Shown here one piece after another: positions 33,260-47,092 of a stretch of DNA of 64,000 bases; the first letter of the stretch is position 1; each line of letters starts with the position of its first letter. A model generated the notes under the pieces. It was not told the DNA's origin and ran no database searches. It was given only the letters and a program-made list of their open reading frames with translations. This DNA comes from Gaeumannomyces sp. JS-464 (taxonomy: Eukaryota > Ascomycota > Sordariomycetes > Magnaporthales > Magnaporthaceae). The position numbers and the translations under genes are program-made. The stretch lies in assembly GCA_002197995.1 (NCBI GenBank), contig NGZR01000001.1, positions 2,108,001-2,172,000 of the forward strand, in the 5' to 3' direction.

Positions 33260-34493
33260 AAATGCTGTGCTGTTCCCTATGTGCTCGGACGCCCTGGATT
33301 CCACGGTAGCGGAGTGGACAGGAGAAAGTGTGTGGAGTGTATACCTGGTAATGACAGCGGCATAATTCTTTGCATCGCCAATAGGCTGCCTCCTGATGTT
33401 GATCCGCCTGAATGCGGAGTGAGCTGCAGGTCCGGTGGGGCGGAAACCCAGCCGTCTGGCAACCTGGCACCCTGGCACGTGCTGCTGACCTGTGCTGTCA
33501 CAGTGTCAGTGCGCGTGTAACTCTGGCGGCTGCGAGCAGGATAACCTGCCCTGGAAGCATCATCGAAGGCCAGAAGAATCATCACGGAAGGGTGGAAGCA
33601 TGCAGAGGAACCGAGACCAGACACACTAACGGATGTTCGGGCACATATGCACGTCAACTGTGCCTTTTCTTTCCGAGCAGCATCGAAAAAGTTATTCCAT
33701 GTTTTGCACATATGCAGGTTCAACTTTTGTGCTCCCTCCCGCGCCGCCTGCTGAGAATGGGGAGATGGGGCGAGTGAAATATGGAGGCCAGGCACCTAAC
33801 TCGACCAAATGAAGCGGGGAAATTCGGTTAAAAATGAACGTGGAGGAGGAGCAGCGCGCTAGCTCGCCCCAACGCTAGTGCTCATGTGGCAGCCCAGTCC
33901 TCGAGTCGTGCAGGGGTCATCGTCAATTGATGATCCTTCCCACGCGGCCCCCAACCTAATGGCAGGTGTGCCCTGGCGGGATGACGGCGGGCGGCAGGCA
34001 GGCGTACCTAGTCAGGCCGGGAAGGCCAGATGCAGATCGAGGGCACAGTATTGATTCCGTCAGATCAGCTAGCTGCAACGCACCTTCAAGTCTCATTATT
34101 CGCGTGGCCCTCGGGTGCCCGCCCGGGCGTGCTGTCTCCAGTTTGGCTGTTGGCTCGGCGTGGAAGGACCGACCCCCGCCCCCAGCAGCAAAGCATCAAA
34201 TCCTCTTTCGCTTCTTCCCGACGCCTCCAAAAAAAACAACATCGAGGGAAGACAGAAAGACAAAAAAATAACTTCATTGTAGATCTCGAGCATTACGCAG
34301 CGACTTCGGGTCTCTTTTCTGGATTTTGTTTTGTTTTGATTTCCGCAAAACCTTCCGAGGCGAGCCTCCATGTGCTGGCGGCCCCTTTTTTGTGTCGAAT
34401 CTCGATAGCGCAGCACCAAGCTTGAGCTTTAGCAAACAGCCCAGCCGGCCGGGCCGCGCATGAACCATCGTCTTTTCCTATCCCTTCTCCGCC
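33260..34493. other. intergenic stretch, no gene seen
   Basis: Only short frames without domains or bias. The last 300 bp are pyrimidine-rich and lead into the WD40 gene. A GTACCTAG motif lies near 34005. Confidence 0.5.
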
Positions 34494-37400
34494 ATGTCTA
34501 AGAGGGCGCGTCGCCACAGGATAAGTTATGGTTAGTGCATCCTGGTGTCTCTTGGGTTTCCTTGCCTTTTGCCCCTTTTTGTGATTTGTTCTATTCTCTG
34601 TTCCTCAATTGTCTGCGCCAGACAGAGGCTTTGCGCCGCGCTGGAGCTCGGGGGAGCCAACACACGCGCCAGCTCCGCCCGGCCGCAACACCCCTTCTCT
34701 GTTTCCATCGTAGCTAACACCCGAACAGTTCTCGAGCTAGCCGGTTCCCAGTCCGGCGGCCATCGACTGGGCGTCAATGGCCTGGCCGTCGACCGCGAAA
34801 ATGCCATCCTGTACGTGCCGAGCCGAGCCACCATCCCCTACGCTTCTGCTGCCGGCCCGACCTCTGACCCTCGCTCCTCGTGCACCCGTTGCATAGATAC
34901 TCGGGCGGCCGCGATGGCGTCGTCTGCGCATGGGACCTGAACCTCGACTTGAGGAATCCCGCCGCCGCAACCACGCCCTCGTCCTCGGCACTCGACTCGA
35001 GCCCGCCCGCCGCCACGAACGGCACCGCCCCGAAGTCGACGACCAAGTTCCGCGGCCAGACGCAGGCTCACACCCACTGGATCAACGACGTCGTGCTCGC
35101 CCAGAACTACAATGCCTTGGTCTCGGGCTCGTCAGACCTCACGGTCAAGGTCTGGCGCCCGCATGCAGATCCCCGCGAGGAGCCCGCGACCATCGGCCAG
35201 CACGCCGACTACGTCAAGCGTGTCGCCATGCCGAGCCAGCAGAGCAGCTGGGTCGCGTCTGGAGGCCTGGACCGCAGGGTCTTCCTGTGGGACCTGAGCG
35301 GCGCCGGAAAGACGCTCGAGATCGACACCAGCGGCGAGGAGGTGATCGAGAAGGGCTCCGTCTACGCCCTGAGCGTCAACCACAGCATCATCGCCAACGG
35401 CGGCCCCGAGTCGACGGTGCGCCTATGGGACCCGCGCACCGGCAAGCGCATCACCAAGTTCGTCGGCCACACCAGCATGATCCGCGACATCCTGGTCAAC
35501 GACGCCGGCGATACCGTCATGACGGCCAGCTCGGACCAGACGGTCAAGGTCTGGAGCGTCACGGCCGGCCGCTGCATGCACACCCTGACCATGCACAACG
35601 ACAGCGTCTGGTCTCTGTACTCGGAGGACCCCAATCTCGAGGTCTTTTACAGCAGCGACCGCTCTGGCATGGTCGTCAAGACCGACGTCCGCGGCACCAA
35701 TGGCGAGTACGACGATGGCCTCTCGCTCGCCCTCGCCCAGGAGACCGCTGCCGTGAGCAAGGTCGTTGCCTGTGGCAGTCATATCTGGACCGCCACTGCG
35801 AGCTCGTCCATCAACAGATGGTCCGACGTTGACACGGGTCCCAATATCGCCCTGCCTGAGCCCTACAGCACGCAGTACCGCAGGCAGCGAAGGCCGTCTG
35901 TGGTCTCCACCTTGTCCTCTCCCACGACTGCTGCCCCAGCCCCTGTCGCCGCCACGAACCCAGCCGGCAGCCCGGCCAAGAAGGAGATCCCGGCTAGCGC
36001 CATTCTAAGGATCTCCAACACGGCCGTCTTCCCCAGCATACCCTTCAACCCATCAGACGCGAACGCGACATCGGGCGCGAGCCTCCACAGGAAGGGCTCC
36101 GAGATTCTAATGGAACCGGTTGTGGCGGTTGCGGAGCCGATCCAGCGTCTTCCCGAGGAGACGATCGAGGGCCAGTTTGGCTTGGTCAAGCACCGCCTCC
36201 TAAACGATCGCCAGAGGGTGCTCACTCTGGACACGGCTGGCGATGTCTTGTTGTGGGACCTCATCAAGTGCCAACCAATCCAGCGCTTTGGCAAGAGGCA
36301 TATGGAGGATGTCGAGCCCGAGGTCAACACCGTGGAGGCCGTCGCCCCTTGGTGCTCCATCGACACGAGCTCGGGAAACCTCACCGTGGTTCTCGAGCCC
36401 TTCAACTGCTTCGACGCCGAGATGTATGCAGACGAGCTGGTGACGGACGAGCCTGTTGAGTTCAGGGAAGATCAGAGGATAAACCTCGGCAAGTGGATAT
36501 TGCGCTACTTGTTTGCCAATTTGATCGACGAGGAGATCAGGCGCGACGAGGCGCACAGGGCAACCCTCAACGAGGCCGTTGAGAAGAGGATAGAGGCGGC
36601 CAAGGCGAACCCGCCCACGTCGATAGATCTTCCTGACCCTTCTGTTCTGGCGGGCCCCGACGACGGCGTCACCCCCGTTGCGACTCCCCGACCTAACGGG
36701 AGTGGAGCCACTCCTGGGCTTACGATCGCGCTCGCTACGCCCGCACCTCAGCAGGCTCGCTCGTCCCTGGGCGACTCTCTGCCGGCGGCGACCCCGGTGG
36801 AGAAGCGGTCGTCCCAGATCAGCCGCCCTTCGGTCGAGAAGGACGACTACTTCTCCAACGCCATCGCCTCGGTCGAGTCGGCCAAGCCGCCCGTGACCCC
36901 AGCCGAGCCTCCAACACCAGCGACGCCGGCGGCCGAGCCCAAGACTCCCGGCGTTGAAAATGTTAAGGACAAGGACAAAGATAACAACGGCAAGTCGCCC
37001 AGCACGCCGTTCGGTAAGAAGTTCCGTATGGGTATGTCGTTTGGGTCTAAGAAACTGGGCCGATCCGCGTCGTCGACGGCGCCCGAGAAGCCGGCCGTGG
37101 TGGACGAGAAGGCCGAGGAGCAGCAGTCGGAGTCGTCGTCGAGCCACGAGAAGGAGGTGGACGACAGCTTCTACGGCGTGATACAGAAGATCCGCAACGA
37201 GTACGAAAAGGGGCTGGCCGAGGCTCCCGACAGGCTGGTGGAGACGCGCGTGGTGCCGAGCCTGCCGAGCGAGACTCCCGTGCTCAAGCTGTCCCCTGGC
37301 ACAAAGGTCATCATCCAGGAGGAGATGCAGGGTGGCAGCGCCGAGCTGTACCGCGGCACCGTCGAGACGGTGGGCCAGGACGCCGACGCCATCGAGCAGC

Positions 37401-37995
37401 GGGCGCCCATGTGGCTCGGCGACGTGCTGCTGCTCAACTCGGTGCCGCCAAAGGACCCCGTCAAGGTGTCGTTTGTGCTGCACCCTTGGCAGGACACGCT
37501 GCCGCACATCGCCACCACGGACGGCAACAACCGCCTCAACGCGAACCGCATGCTCCGCGTCCGCAAGATCCTTGCCTACGTCGCCGAGCGCATCGATCCG
37601 CCCGAGGACCCCGAGAACCCGGACCCAGACGCTCTCAAGCCTGAGGAGTACCTCGAGCTTTACTGCCAGGACCAGGTATGTTTGCTCACTCCTTCTTTCC
37701 CACATCTCTCTTCTTTATCTTACCCCGGTCGAATGCTAACTAATTATCTAACCCATCCATCCAGCTACTTCCCAACTCCATGAGCCTGGCAACCCTCCGC
37801 GCCCACGTCTGGAGAGGCGGTAACGACGTGGTCCTTTACTACAAGGGCAACGGGAGGAAGCACATACCGATCCCGCCTCGCCCGCCGACGCCGCCGCCAC
37901 CGGAGCCCAAGCCCGAAGAGGCGCCTGCACCGACCAGGACGCCCACGGTCCAGGCAACCACCACGACAGCTGCCATTGCCGCGTCTCTTCGCTGA
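34494..37995 (+). CDS. WD40-repeat protein, WDR48/UAF1 (Bun107) family
   Basis: Exons 34494-34530, 34729-34810, 34897-37675 and 37765-37995 give 1042 aa, with phases consistent. The start [12 protein letters not shown] is followed by seven or so WD repeats over residues ~25-480: [64 protein letters not shown] and [15 protein letters not shown]. The C-terminal half contains [16 protein letters not shown], a hallmark of the WDR48 C-terminal domain (DUF3337), a long Pro/Ser/Thr-rich linker, and an end with a ubiquitin-like fold region ([25 protein letters not shown]). In this family the protein binds and activates USP1/USP12/46-type deubiquitinases; in fission yeast it works with Ubp9. The partner here is not in the window. 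A long minus-strand open frame over 36200-37705 is its antisense shadow. Confidence 0.92.
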
Positions 37996-38559
37996 TTGAA
38001 GATGCCTCCAATGGAGACAGCGGGATAGGATGGTAAAGGCAAAGGAGTAGATTGCATTTTACTCTTCGTCTTGGTACTTCTTTCTTCGCCATGGTATATA
38101 CCGCTTTTTCTGTCTCGGCTAACCGGAAAGCTAGGCGCCTGTGCACAAAAGGGAGAAGGGCATTGAAGGGGTTGTGTCGTACGCTTTATATACTTAGCTT
38201 AGTTCGCCTACTTGCTGCACTCTTACACCTACACTCTAATGGGCAAGCCGGGTTTTTGGTCGTGTACATACATTAACACCTCTACATAGCTACACAGGTA
38301 GCGTACCTTGCCTTCAGAGACTCTGATGCCCTGTTTGGAGGTCACTGCGGCTAGAAACGGACGTTAAAATGGAATGGTGAGACGGCGAGGAGGAAGAGTT
38401 CTTTGTTTGGTGTGTAATCAATCTATTCTCAACGCCTTGCTACGTGCTGGCCCGTTCTACGCAGGTTAGGATGCTACACAGAGCATCGAGGGCTGGCCTT
38501 TAATCAATGACCAGAAATTCTCGCGCTCTGAAGCCGACTTCTTCTCTACCTCTCTCTAC
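37996..38559. other. intergenic, convergent 3' ends
   Basis: This lies between the stop codon of the WD40 gene and the stop codon of the small minus-strand gene. Moderately AT-rich, no ORF of note. Confidence 0.5.
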
Positions 38560-38748
38560 CTACAGAACATTGCACGGGGACGTGTTGGAGCCCTTCTTTT
38601 GCTGCTTCTTTAGCTTGTTCGCCTTGACACTGTTGCTTTTCTTTTGCTCCTTTTTCAGTTTATTCACCTTGGAACTTCCAGTGCTTGCATGCGGCGCCGC
38701 CGCCGCCACCCCAGTGGCTTGGTTGCCGTTGTCGTTCGGGCCAGGCAT
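38560..38748 (-). CDS. 62-aa polybasic protein ending in a CaaX-like box
   Basis: The first ATG is at 38748 (the in-frame codon further upstream is TTG). The 62 residues have a Gly/Asn/Ala-rich N-terminus (MPGPNDNGNQATG), then two near-copies of a basic unit (VNKLKKEQKK and ANKLKKQQKK), and the C-terminus SNTSPCNVL. The last four residues, CNVL, fit a CaaX prenylation box, and terminal Leu favours geranylgeranylation; a polybasic run before a CaaX box is the membrane-targeting layout of Ras/Rho tails. No GTPase or other domain is present. Small CaaX proteins in ascomycetes include a-type pheromone precursors, but this one is longer and lysine-rich, unlike them. Without homologues it remains a candidate gene. 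Confidence 0.5.
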   Translation of the reverse strand: MPGPNDNGNQATGVAAAAPHASTGSSKVNKLKKEQKKSNSVKANKLKKQQKKGSNTSPCNVL

Positions 38749-39243
38749 GATGGTATGCCTCAAGATTGCTGGTGAGGACGGTTTGATGGTTCTAGTGGAA
38801 AATTTTGATGGATCGCGTTATTGCTATTGATGATGCCCTGATGTTTGTTTGATATGCTCCGCGCCCGCCTGTATGAGAGGAAAAATTACAACGCAAAGAA
38901 GGATATGTGCTGCAAGAGGCCCTTAAATACGAATACAAATGTCCAGATGCCCAGACAGGAAGTGACTTTGCGCCTTCCTCGTATTGATTTCCAACGCACT
39001 CAGCTCTAGTGATTCTGCGCTTCGAATATGGTCAAGATTAAAGCACGGCAGTCATGAATGTTGTGGGCTGTCCCAGTCCGGCCTGCCCACATACACGCCG
39101 GTCTTACACGTAACCCCCTGGCTACATAGGTACCTAGTCAGGTCCGGCAACACTCCGCTGAGCCCATACATGCCGGTACCTAGGTAGCCACTTTCACCCA
39201 TCTCATGTCGATACGTCTCCTCCGGAGGTCCGGCCGAGATTCG
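38749..39243. other. intergenic, 5' of the small CaaX gene and 3' of the chromodomain gene
   Basis: No ORF supported. Two copies of the dispersed GGTACCTAG motif lie near 39129-39136 and 39174-39184. Confidence 0.5.
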
Positions 39244-42200
39244 TCATCCCCGAGTACTTGGTCTCGAGTTGTCGCCTTGTTGCGGGTCACCAGGCTTCCG
39301 GGTGGGGCGCGACAGCTTCGAGATGGCGTCCCAGCCAGCGACATTGACATGCGTAAAGTCCCGGCCCTCGGCCTGCTGGTCGGCGTACCACTCCGCCGTT
39401 GGCCTGTACTTGTACTTGATCTGGCCGGCGCTCCTGCCTCGCAGCTTCTCCATCTGCGCCGCCTCTAGCGCGGCTTCAAACATGTGATTCTTGCACAGGG
39501 ACGCGCCCTGTGGCGGCTTGTGGGCCGCCGGCGGATGGAACACCACGGCATAGCTGCTGCCGTCGTCTTCCTGGGCCGAATCCGGAGGGGTCTCGAGCCC
39601 CGGGCCGTCGACAGGCTTGAACCCACGTTTCAGCAGCCTGTCGTCACTGAGAGGGACGTTATCCCAGTCATCGACCGTGAACTCGAGGAAGCGGAGACAC
39701 GTGTCGAAGGCGGAGCCTGTGGCATTCGGAATGCCGCCCACCCACACCTGCCGAAGGGTTTGATGAAAGCGGAAGTCCTTAGATCGCTTCTCTTTCGACC
39801 TTTTGGCTACCAGCTCCACAAGCTTCTGCTGTGCAGTGGTCAGGTCGGTCAACGAAGGCCGCGCGATCCCATTCAGTCGATCGGGGGCTGCGGGATCGAT
39901 GATGACCAGCTCCGTCTGTTCCTGATCCTTTGACCGGAGGATGACAAGCCAGGGCTGACGCGGTGCATACAGGCCCCCAGACACCGCATTCGGGTCCCAG
40001 GTGTCGTCGGCAGTGTAGAAAAAGCCTGCGTAAAGCTTGTACCCTTTGTTGAACGGCCACGTATATTTGAACCAGGCCTGGACTGTTGCACGCCATAGTG
40101 CATGTCCAGGCTTGTACAGATCTTCGTCCGCGTGGAGCACCGGGAATCCATAGATCCTCCAAGGACCGGGGGTCCTGCGGGGTGGGGTCTGTATCTCCAT
40201 GAGGTGCACTCGCACCGTATCAAAGTCATCATACTTAAGAATTTGGCTGTGGAATTCGCCGGATCCGGGGCGCGCCCTGCCTACGGGAGATGCCACACGA
40301 ACAGGAGGAGCAGGCTGTGGCGGTGGCTGCGACACCGCCTGCATGGCCCCCGGGCTTCCTCCCGCTGTGCCCTCCGGAGAGCATCGGGATCGCTTGTGGT
40401 GTCCGGCCGATACCGTGGCATCCCCATCCAGCACTCGGCCGGGGGAGACTTGCAACTTGTGCCGACGACGTGGAATCTGCGGTACTGGTCCGCGTGCGCG
40501 ATCGACCAGGCGCCAAACCAGTTGACAAGACTCTGCTCGTCGCGGGCATCAATCTCCTCGTCGACGAAGAGGATAGGAGTCGCATAAGACTGGTCAGGCA
40601 TAATTGCCAGGCTAGGGCCGACCATATCAAGCATTGCCAATGCTAGTTCGTACCTGACCGGGGTCTCGTGATCCACGCGATGCTCAGCTGCGACGTGATC
40701 TAGAAACTGGACGATATCCTTGGGCACAATGAGAAATTTCCGGGCCCCGCTATTGCTATTGTTGCTCTGCGGCAGCCTGTACACGAGTTCAAGAGCGTGG
40801 GCCGGCTCCGCGATACAGAAGCTCGGTGTCAAGAGAAAGACGTGGTTGTGTGGGAAAAGACGCAGTGGCTGGACATCGAAGGGCCCTCTTGATGCCCTGC
40901 CGGGCAGTTCTGGAACCGACGGCAGCAGGGACGGTGATATGCGGCCCTTGTCTGGCCAGAACCAGACGAGATGATCGTGGCCATTGTTCAGGAAGCTGAC
41001 TAGCGAGGGAACCTGCCTCAGCATTGACATGGCCGATTCGTGCACGATGAGCACCGCCGAGTCTTGGTCCCTGCTGGCCTGCTGCAGGAAAGCGTTCCAG
41101 CTTCCATCCTGCATGGGCACAAATATCTGGGCATCGGGATTGCGCTCGCGAAGCCAGAGCATCAGCTGGAAGAAGTAAGGCACCTTGGAGGGTGGGAAAA
41201 GCAGATAAAAGAGATGTCTGTGGACCTCGACGCCCTTCGGCTTGGGCGCAACGAGGCTGCCGTAAAGTGACTCGTCGATGCCGAAGACAGTGTCCATACA
41301 TGAATGGGCGGTCGGAACGGCCGCTGGGCAGTGGCTGCGGGTCCCAGTTCAGGAATGCGGTGATGTCGACATTTGAGATGAAGACGTGGTACTTCAGCGC
41401 GCTGTTCTCTCCGCTCAGGGCCGAACTAGCGGCGCCCTGGAGCTCAGGGAACGCCCAGTCGTCCATTTTGGACGGGTACGCCAAGATGTTGTAGCCTGGT
41501 CTGGCAAAGATCATTCCGGACCCGGTGGCCTTGAGCCGCTCGGCAACGTTGGACAGTGCCTCTTCGCCATGCTCCGCGGAGCTGGTCAAGCTTCCGTGCC
41601 AGAAGGGCTCCCCAGGCCAGCGCATGGTTTGGCGAGCAAGAAAAGTGTCGGCGAGGCACGTGTGACTGAAATGGACAGACTCCTCCGAGAGGAAGTCCGG
41701 GAGCCAGGGCCTCTCGTTTGGAATGCCCTTGAAACAAACCTCCAGGCTGGTACCGGATCCGGCCCCGAACACGGCCTTTTTCGTTACATCTCGCGTCGAG
41801 AATCGCGCCGCCTGATACTCGGACAATGATAGCTTTCGGATCGTAGGTTGTTCGGGGGGCGGTTCGGCGACCACAATGCTGTCGAGGTCCATAGGGACGG
41901 AGTCGTCCTCGTCGTCGTTGTTGTTATCGTTGTCGTTGTTGTCACCATCGGGAGCGATGGGATCATCGATCTCCATGACGGTGCTCGACACAGCCCTGGG
42001 GCTCTGGCCATCGGCGAAGTGCACCGACTTGCGCTTCTTGGCGCGCGGCGCATCTGGAGCTGCAGCCGGCTCCGTCTGCCGCTTCTCTCCGGCGCCACTA
42101 GCGCTGCTTCCTGCTGCAGCCTTCTCGGGCACGTCGGGCTCGGGCCCGTGCCCCTCTAGGGCGGGCGCACTGCTGTTGCCGGACGATGGCGCCTCGGCCA

Positions 42201-43382
42201 AGGCGCTGGCTCGAAGGGCGGCAGGGTCCACGTGAGAAGCAAAAACGACACTTTGCAGCGATAAGCCGGGATGGCGTTCTCCAGGTCTCGTCCTCTTAGT
42301 TGCACTTTTCTCTTGGTGGAAAGGTTCCAAAACTTTCCGCCGATGCTGGGAGGTGACTGTTCCACGAGAGAATCTGCTGGGACTTCGGTCGAACTCTTAC
42401 GGCGCGGCTTCCGCTTCTTGCCATCGATGAAGACATTCCGTATTATGGGCGCGCTTTTGCGGGCTTTCCGGCTGGCTGTGGTCTTGGCAGCCGCTGCTGG
42501 TCGTTGAGATGCGAGTGGCCTGGAGAGGGCGTCCGTTTTGGATCCGAGAGGCCTAGCAGTCCCTTGGTAGCCTGTTGCCGACCTGACTCCCGCCTCGGCG
42601 GCTGCTCTCCCCGGGGCTGATGCGTCCATGGTAGAGGAGCTGGCTGAGCGTTTGGGAGCAGCGGCCTTTGGTTTTGCCCCGAGGATGCCCGTGAAAATGC
42701 GCTGTTTGCCACGTAGCGCGGCGGGAGGCTGGGCTTGGTGCGGCCGATTCTCCCTCTGCTTGTCGGGAGCGCTCGAGTTTGCATCGTCGCCCGAGGCCGA
42801 TCTGGAGCGGCGCGGAGCCTCGCCTTCACTCTCATCAGAGATCTCGCTGTCAGACAGGGGAAAGTCTGGATAGAAGATTGGCTCCAAGCCCAGGCTTATC
42901 CTCTTCGCATTTTTGCTTTCCCTCCGCTTGACCTCGGCGGCCTTTGCTTGCCTCCATTGGGCGATGACTTCATGCTGTGGTGGCTTCAGCCCAGCCGCAA
43001 TCTCATGCTTGGTCCGCTCCCATTCGTCCTTCAGAATGTCGTTGATTTCCTCGGCCGGCTCCCAGGACCAGTCCTTGAACGCATAGTTTGTCCATTCAAT
43101 CAGGTACTTCTTGCTGCCATCGCGCAGAATCTTCTCCGCATGAAGCGCCTCGACCTCGTACATGTGATCCGGCCCAAGGTTCTGGTCCTCAGACGAGACA
43201 ACTGAGACATCATCATCTTGGTCTTTCTCTTCTGCCGGCGCGATCGCCCGATCCGCAGATGCTGTTTTCGCAGGCGGCGCCACTAGCCCATCTTGGCCAC
43301 CTGGGGCCTCAGGCGTGGCCGTACGCGCCTTGTCCGGCGCCGATGCGCGGAGCGGAGGCAGAGCACCATGCCGCGCCGCCAT
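39244..43382 (-). CDS. large chromodomain protein, reading frame interrupted three times
   Basis: The start MAARHGALPPLR at 43382 is followed by a chromodomain at residues ~74-115 (MYEVEALHAEKILRDGSKKY then LIEWTNYAFKDWSWEPAEEI); Y75, W97 and Y100 occupy the positions of the HP1 aromatic cage that binds methyl-lysine. Then come a basic/Ser-rich linker (AKKRKSVHF), an Asn/Asp run, and about 700 residues of folded sequence without a domain I recognise (for example DDWAFPELQG, VHRHLFYLLFPPSK, GPWRIYGFPVLHADED). The frame changes near 42240-42260, 41293-41303 and 40455-40470. Short introns (59, 43 and 59 nt with weak donors) could be drawn, but single-base errors also fit and give one frame of about 1379 codons. 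The role is probably in histone-methylation-dependent chromatin; the exact orthologue is not identified. Confidence 0.75.
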
Positions 43383-44988
43383 GTCTGGGTTGATTCAGAG
43401 AGATATAGACGCTGCGTCGCGAGAGAGCACGGGATTTGCCCAAGGGTGAGACGGTGGTCGCATTGTGCAACTTTTCAATGGTTCCTGTACCTGGCAGCAG
43501 CGGGTATAGTATCGTTGCTGAGCTGTGATGAAAGTCGCGTTGCTTTCTCGTTTGTCGGAGGAAGGATTACCCATGTTGCAAGCCGATGCACGTGACTGTT
43601 GAGGTCCGTCCATAGGCGGCATGGATGCGACTGGAGTCCGATGGATTGTGCGACGCTAATCGAGACGCTAAACAGCGACGCCGCATCTTCCACGTTTGCA
43701 GATGATGGGTAAGTTCAGGCCAGCGGTGCATTGGTCCGCGGGGCTGTTCTCGGTCTGTTAGTTGCTCCCGCCTTTTCGGTGGGTTCTGCCGGCGTCTATA
43801 TTCGGTCGCTCCAAGGTGGGAGGCCAAGGTATATAAGCGGGCAAGTACCTTGGTACCTTGCGACAAAATAATGGGAAGCTGCCGCCAACAAAGCGCCTGG
43901 AATTGCCCTCGAATGACTCGAAAAATGGCGGACAGGAGTTGCGAATTGAAATATGCTATTGACCCGGACGCTACGGTATTTCATATCCTTTCCATTTCTC
44001 CATCTCGTCGAAACCTTCCGCAAGCCATGGCCGTTTCTGGCAAGTCCTATCTGGTCACCCACTTGACGGCCTGAACCATCGATCCGACCGCTTCACCTTG
44101 TCTCAAATCTCGGCTTCACCTCGAGGTGGAAATCAATCAAGTACGAAAGAAATGATACATGGCGTGCAGGCTGCCGCGATTTGATTCCTTGGGGTACCCG
44201 ACCAACCAGGAGAGCTGCGGCACCGCCGATCTGACGATGATACCAGCGACGGGAGGCAGGAGGCGGGATTGCGCAAGTACCGCCGCGGTGCTGAGCTGCG
44301 CTCACCTCCAGGCCGGCACACCCAACACAGCCCACCATGACTGTGGCTAGCAGTGCTAAATATACCTACCACATGCACCATTATCCCCTCCCATCTGCTC
44401 AACTACTACCACCACTCGCCCATTGTCTTGTCACCAGTTCGTGCTCTGCTGCGCCGTGTGGTGCGACAAGGCAACCGCCTGGGACGCCGGATACATTCCA
44501 GCGAAAGCAAGAAAAAATGCCCTACAGACGATTGATCCCTATTCTTGCCACCAAAATGAAGGGAAAGGAAATAGGGCGGCGAGTTAGGAAGTATAGAAAA
44601 AAAAAAATGACAAGATTGAAAAGGAAATAGGTGGGCAATGCGAAATGGGAATCAAAACAGCAAGAGAAGCGCGAGTGGAAGCGGAATAAGCCTCCAGTCA
44701 GTCAGTCAGTCTGGTGGGCCTTCTTCGTCTGTGCTCTAAGCCTCCATCCGTGGGCTGCTGGTGGTTGCGCCCGTGTGGGGCCACCATACCCCAGGGAGGT
44801 TGCTGCCACTTGCTTGAATGTCAACCACCTCCCATCTTCATATGGGCCTTTCTTTGCAGCCCTCATCATCGACTTTTCCCTTAAAAACAAACACCAGGCC
44901 ACATCGCAAGATACAGCTGGCTACCTACACACCCACTGCTCTTCTCGACAACAGCATTCCCAGCACAGATTTACCCTTCGCTGTCAAC
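43383..44988. other. divergent intergenic region, chromodomain gene / Rab11
   Basis: 1.6 kb without supported coding sequence. It contains GTACCTTGGTACC near 43847, an A-run near 44599-44608 and a (GTCA)n-like stretch near 44697-44710. Promoters of both flanking genes presumably lie here. Confidence 0.45.
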
Positions 44989-46016
<1,028 letters not shown>

Positions 46017-47092
46017 TTTCTTCATGGCGCCGGTCGCACCGCTCATTAGGGCATGAATGATACACACGAGGGCGTACACTAGCCGGATTTACGTCAGCCG
46101 AGGGAGCATCAAAGGGGCTTTTCTTACGAATTTCGCTGGTGTCTTCATGGATGTGACGACGATATCGGGCTAAAGGGGGGACTGGGGTGGGAAGGAAGGA
46201 AGTGTTTGTTTATCATCTTATTTCTCTCTGTTTCCGCTTTCCGCTTTGCTTTGCTCTATTACCTGCTTTTCTATCTCCTCTTGCGGGTTGTATGGGGTCC
46301 CCCAAGGAGTGTTTTTCATGGCTCTTCCGGGTCTTGGCAGTCAAGATAATTAAGGCATGCGCTTGTTTACGACGGAACTCGCTCACACCCAAGTGGGTGT
46401 CGACGCCTGCATTCCATTTGCGTTAATCGGAGCATTCAATGTCTTTATATCGGGTGCCTATTGATAGGCGCGGGAGCTGTACTATTCATCATTGTCTGAG
46501 CTTAGATAGGTGCTGCATCTCGCTACTGAGTCCGCTCGAGTGGTTTGTGACATGTAGGCACGGCTCTCGGCAGTTCTCGGCACCAAGACAACAACACAAT
46601 GCTACCTAAACAGAAAGAGGATATGGTCGGGAGATCAGGTGAATATGGAATAAAGCAAAGGCTGGCCACCAACAGGCATTGTGAGCTGACTGGGCGTCTT
46701 AATGTCGCTGCTGCGAATGGGAGTTACCCAGGAATGCACACCAATACTGACGGACAGGACAACAGGTAGGTACCTTTCCCGACGACTTTGAAAGCAGCCA
46801 CCCCACTACCCCGCTAGTGGGACGTCACCTCCTGTGGCTCTGCAACAGGCCCACAATTGGTGGGAGCGATAAGAAGATACCAGAGGCGGGCGGCCCGAGA
46901 AAGAATCCAGGGGAAAAAAAAAAAATGAAGAGCGCAGGCGCAAGCTCCGCGAACGAATTGCAAGTAACATAAAGCGACCCGGCCACGATATCAAAGTCCT
47001 TTCACACACGACCTTAGCCCGCCCAAGATCTAGACCAACGGACAGTATAAGGACTGAGCCGCAAATATTACCTGCGATTCCTGGCTTTCAGG
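46017..47092. other. intergenic stretch, no gene seen
   Basis: This holds the 3' flank of Rab11 (T-rich to about 46320) and the BRX1 promoter. GTAGGTACC occurs near 46767 and an A-run near 46914-46924. Confidence 0.5.

Noticed and set aside
36200..37705. 501-codon minus-strand frame
   Set aside because: Antisense to the WDR48-like gene; its Arg/Leu/Val/Gly-rich composition is the mirror of a C/G-ending coding strand.
42240..42300. 42-46-nt introns in the chromodomain gene near 42250
   Set aside because: Lengths are below the usual fungal minimum and do not give the required phase; a 59-nt alternative has a poor donor.
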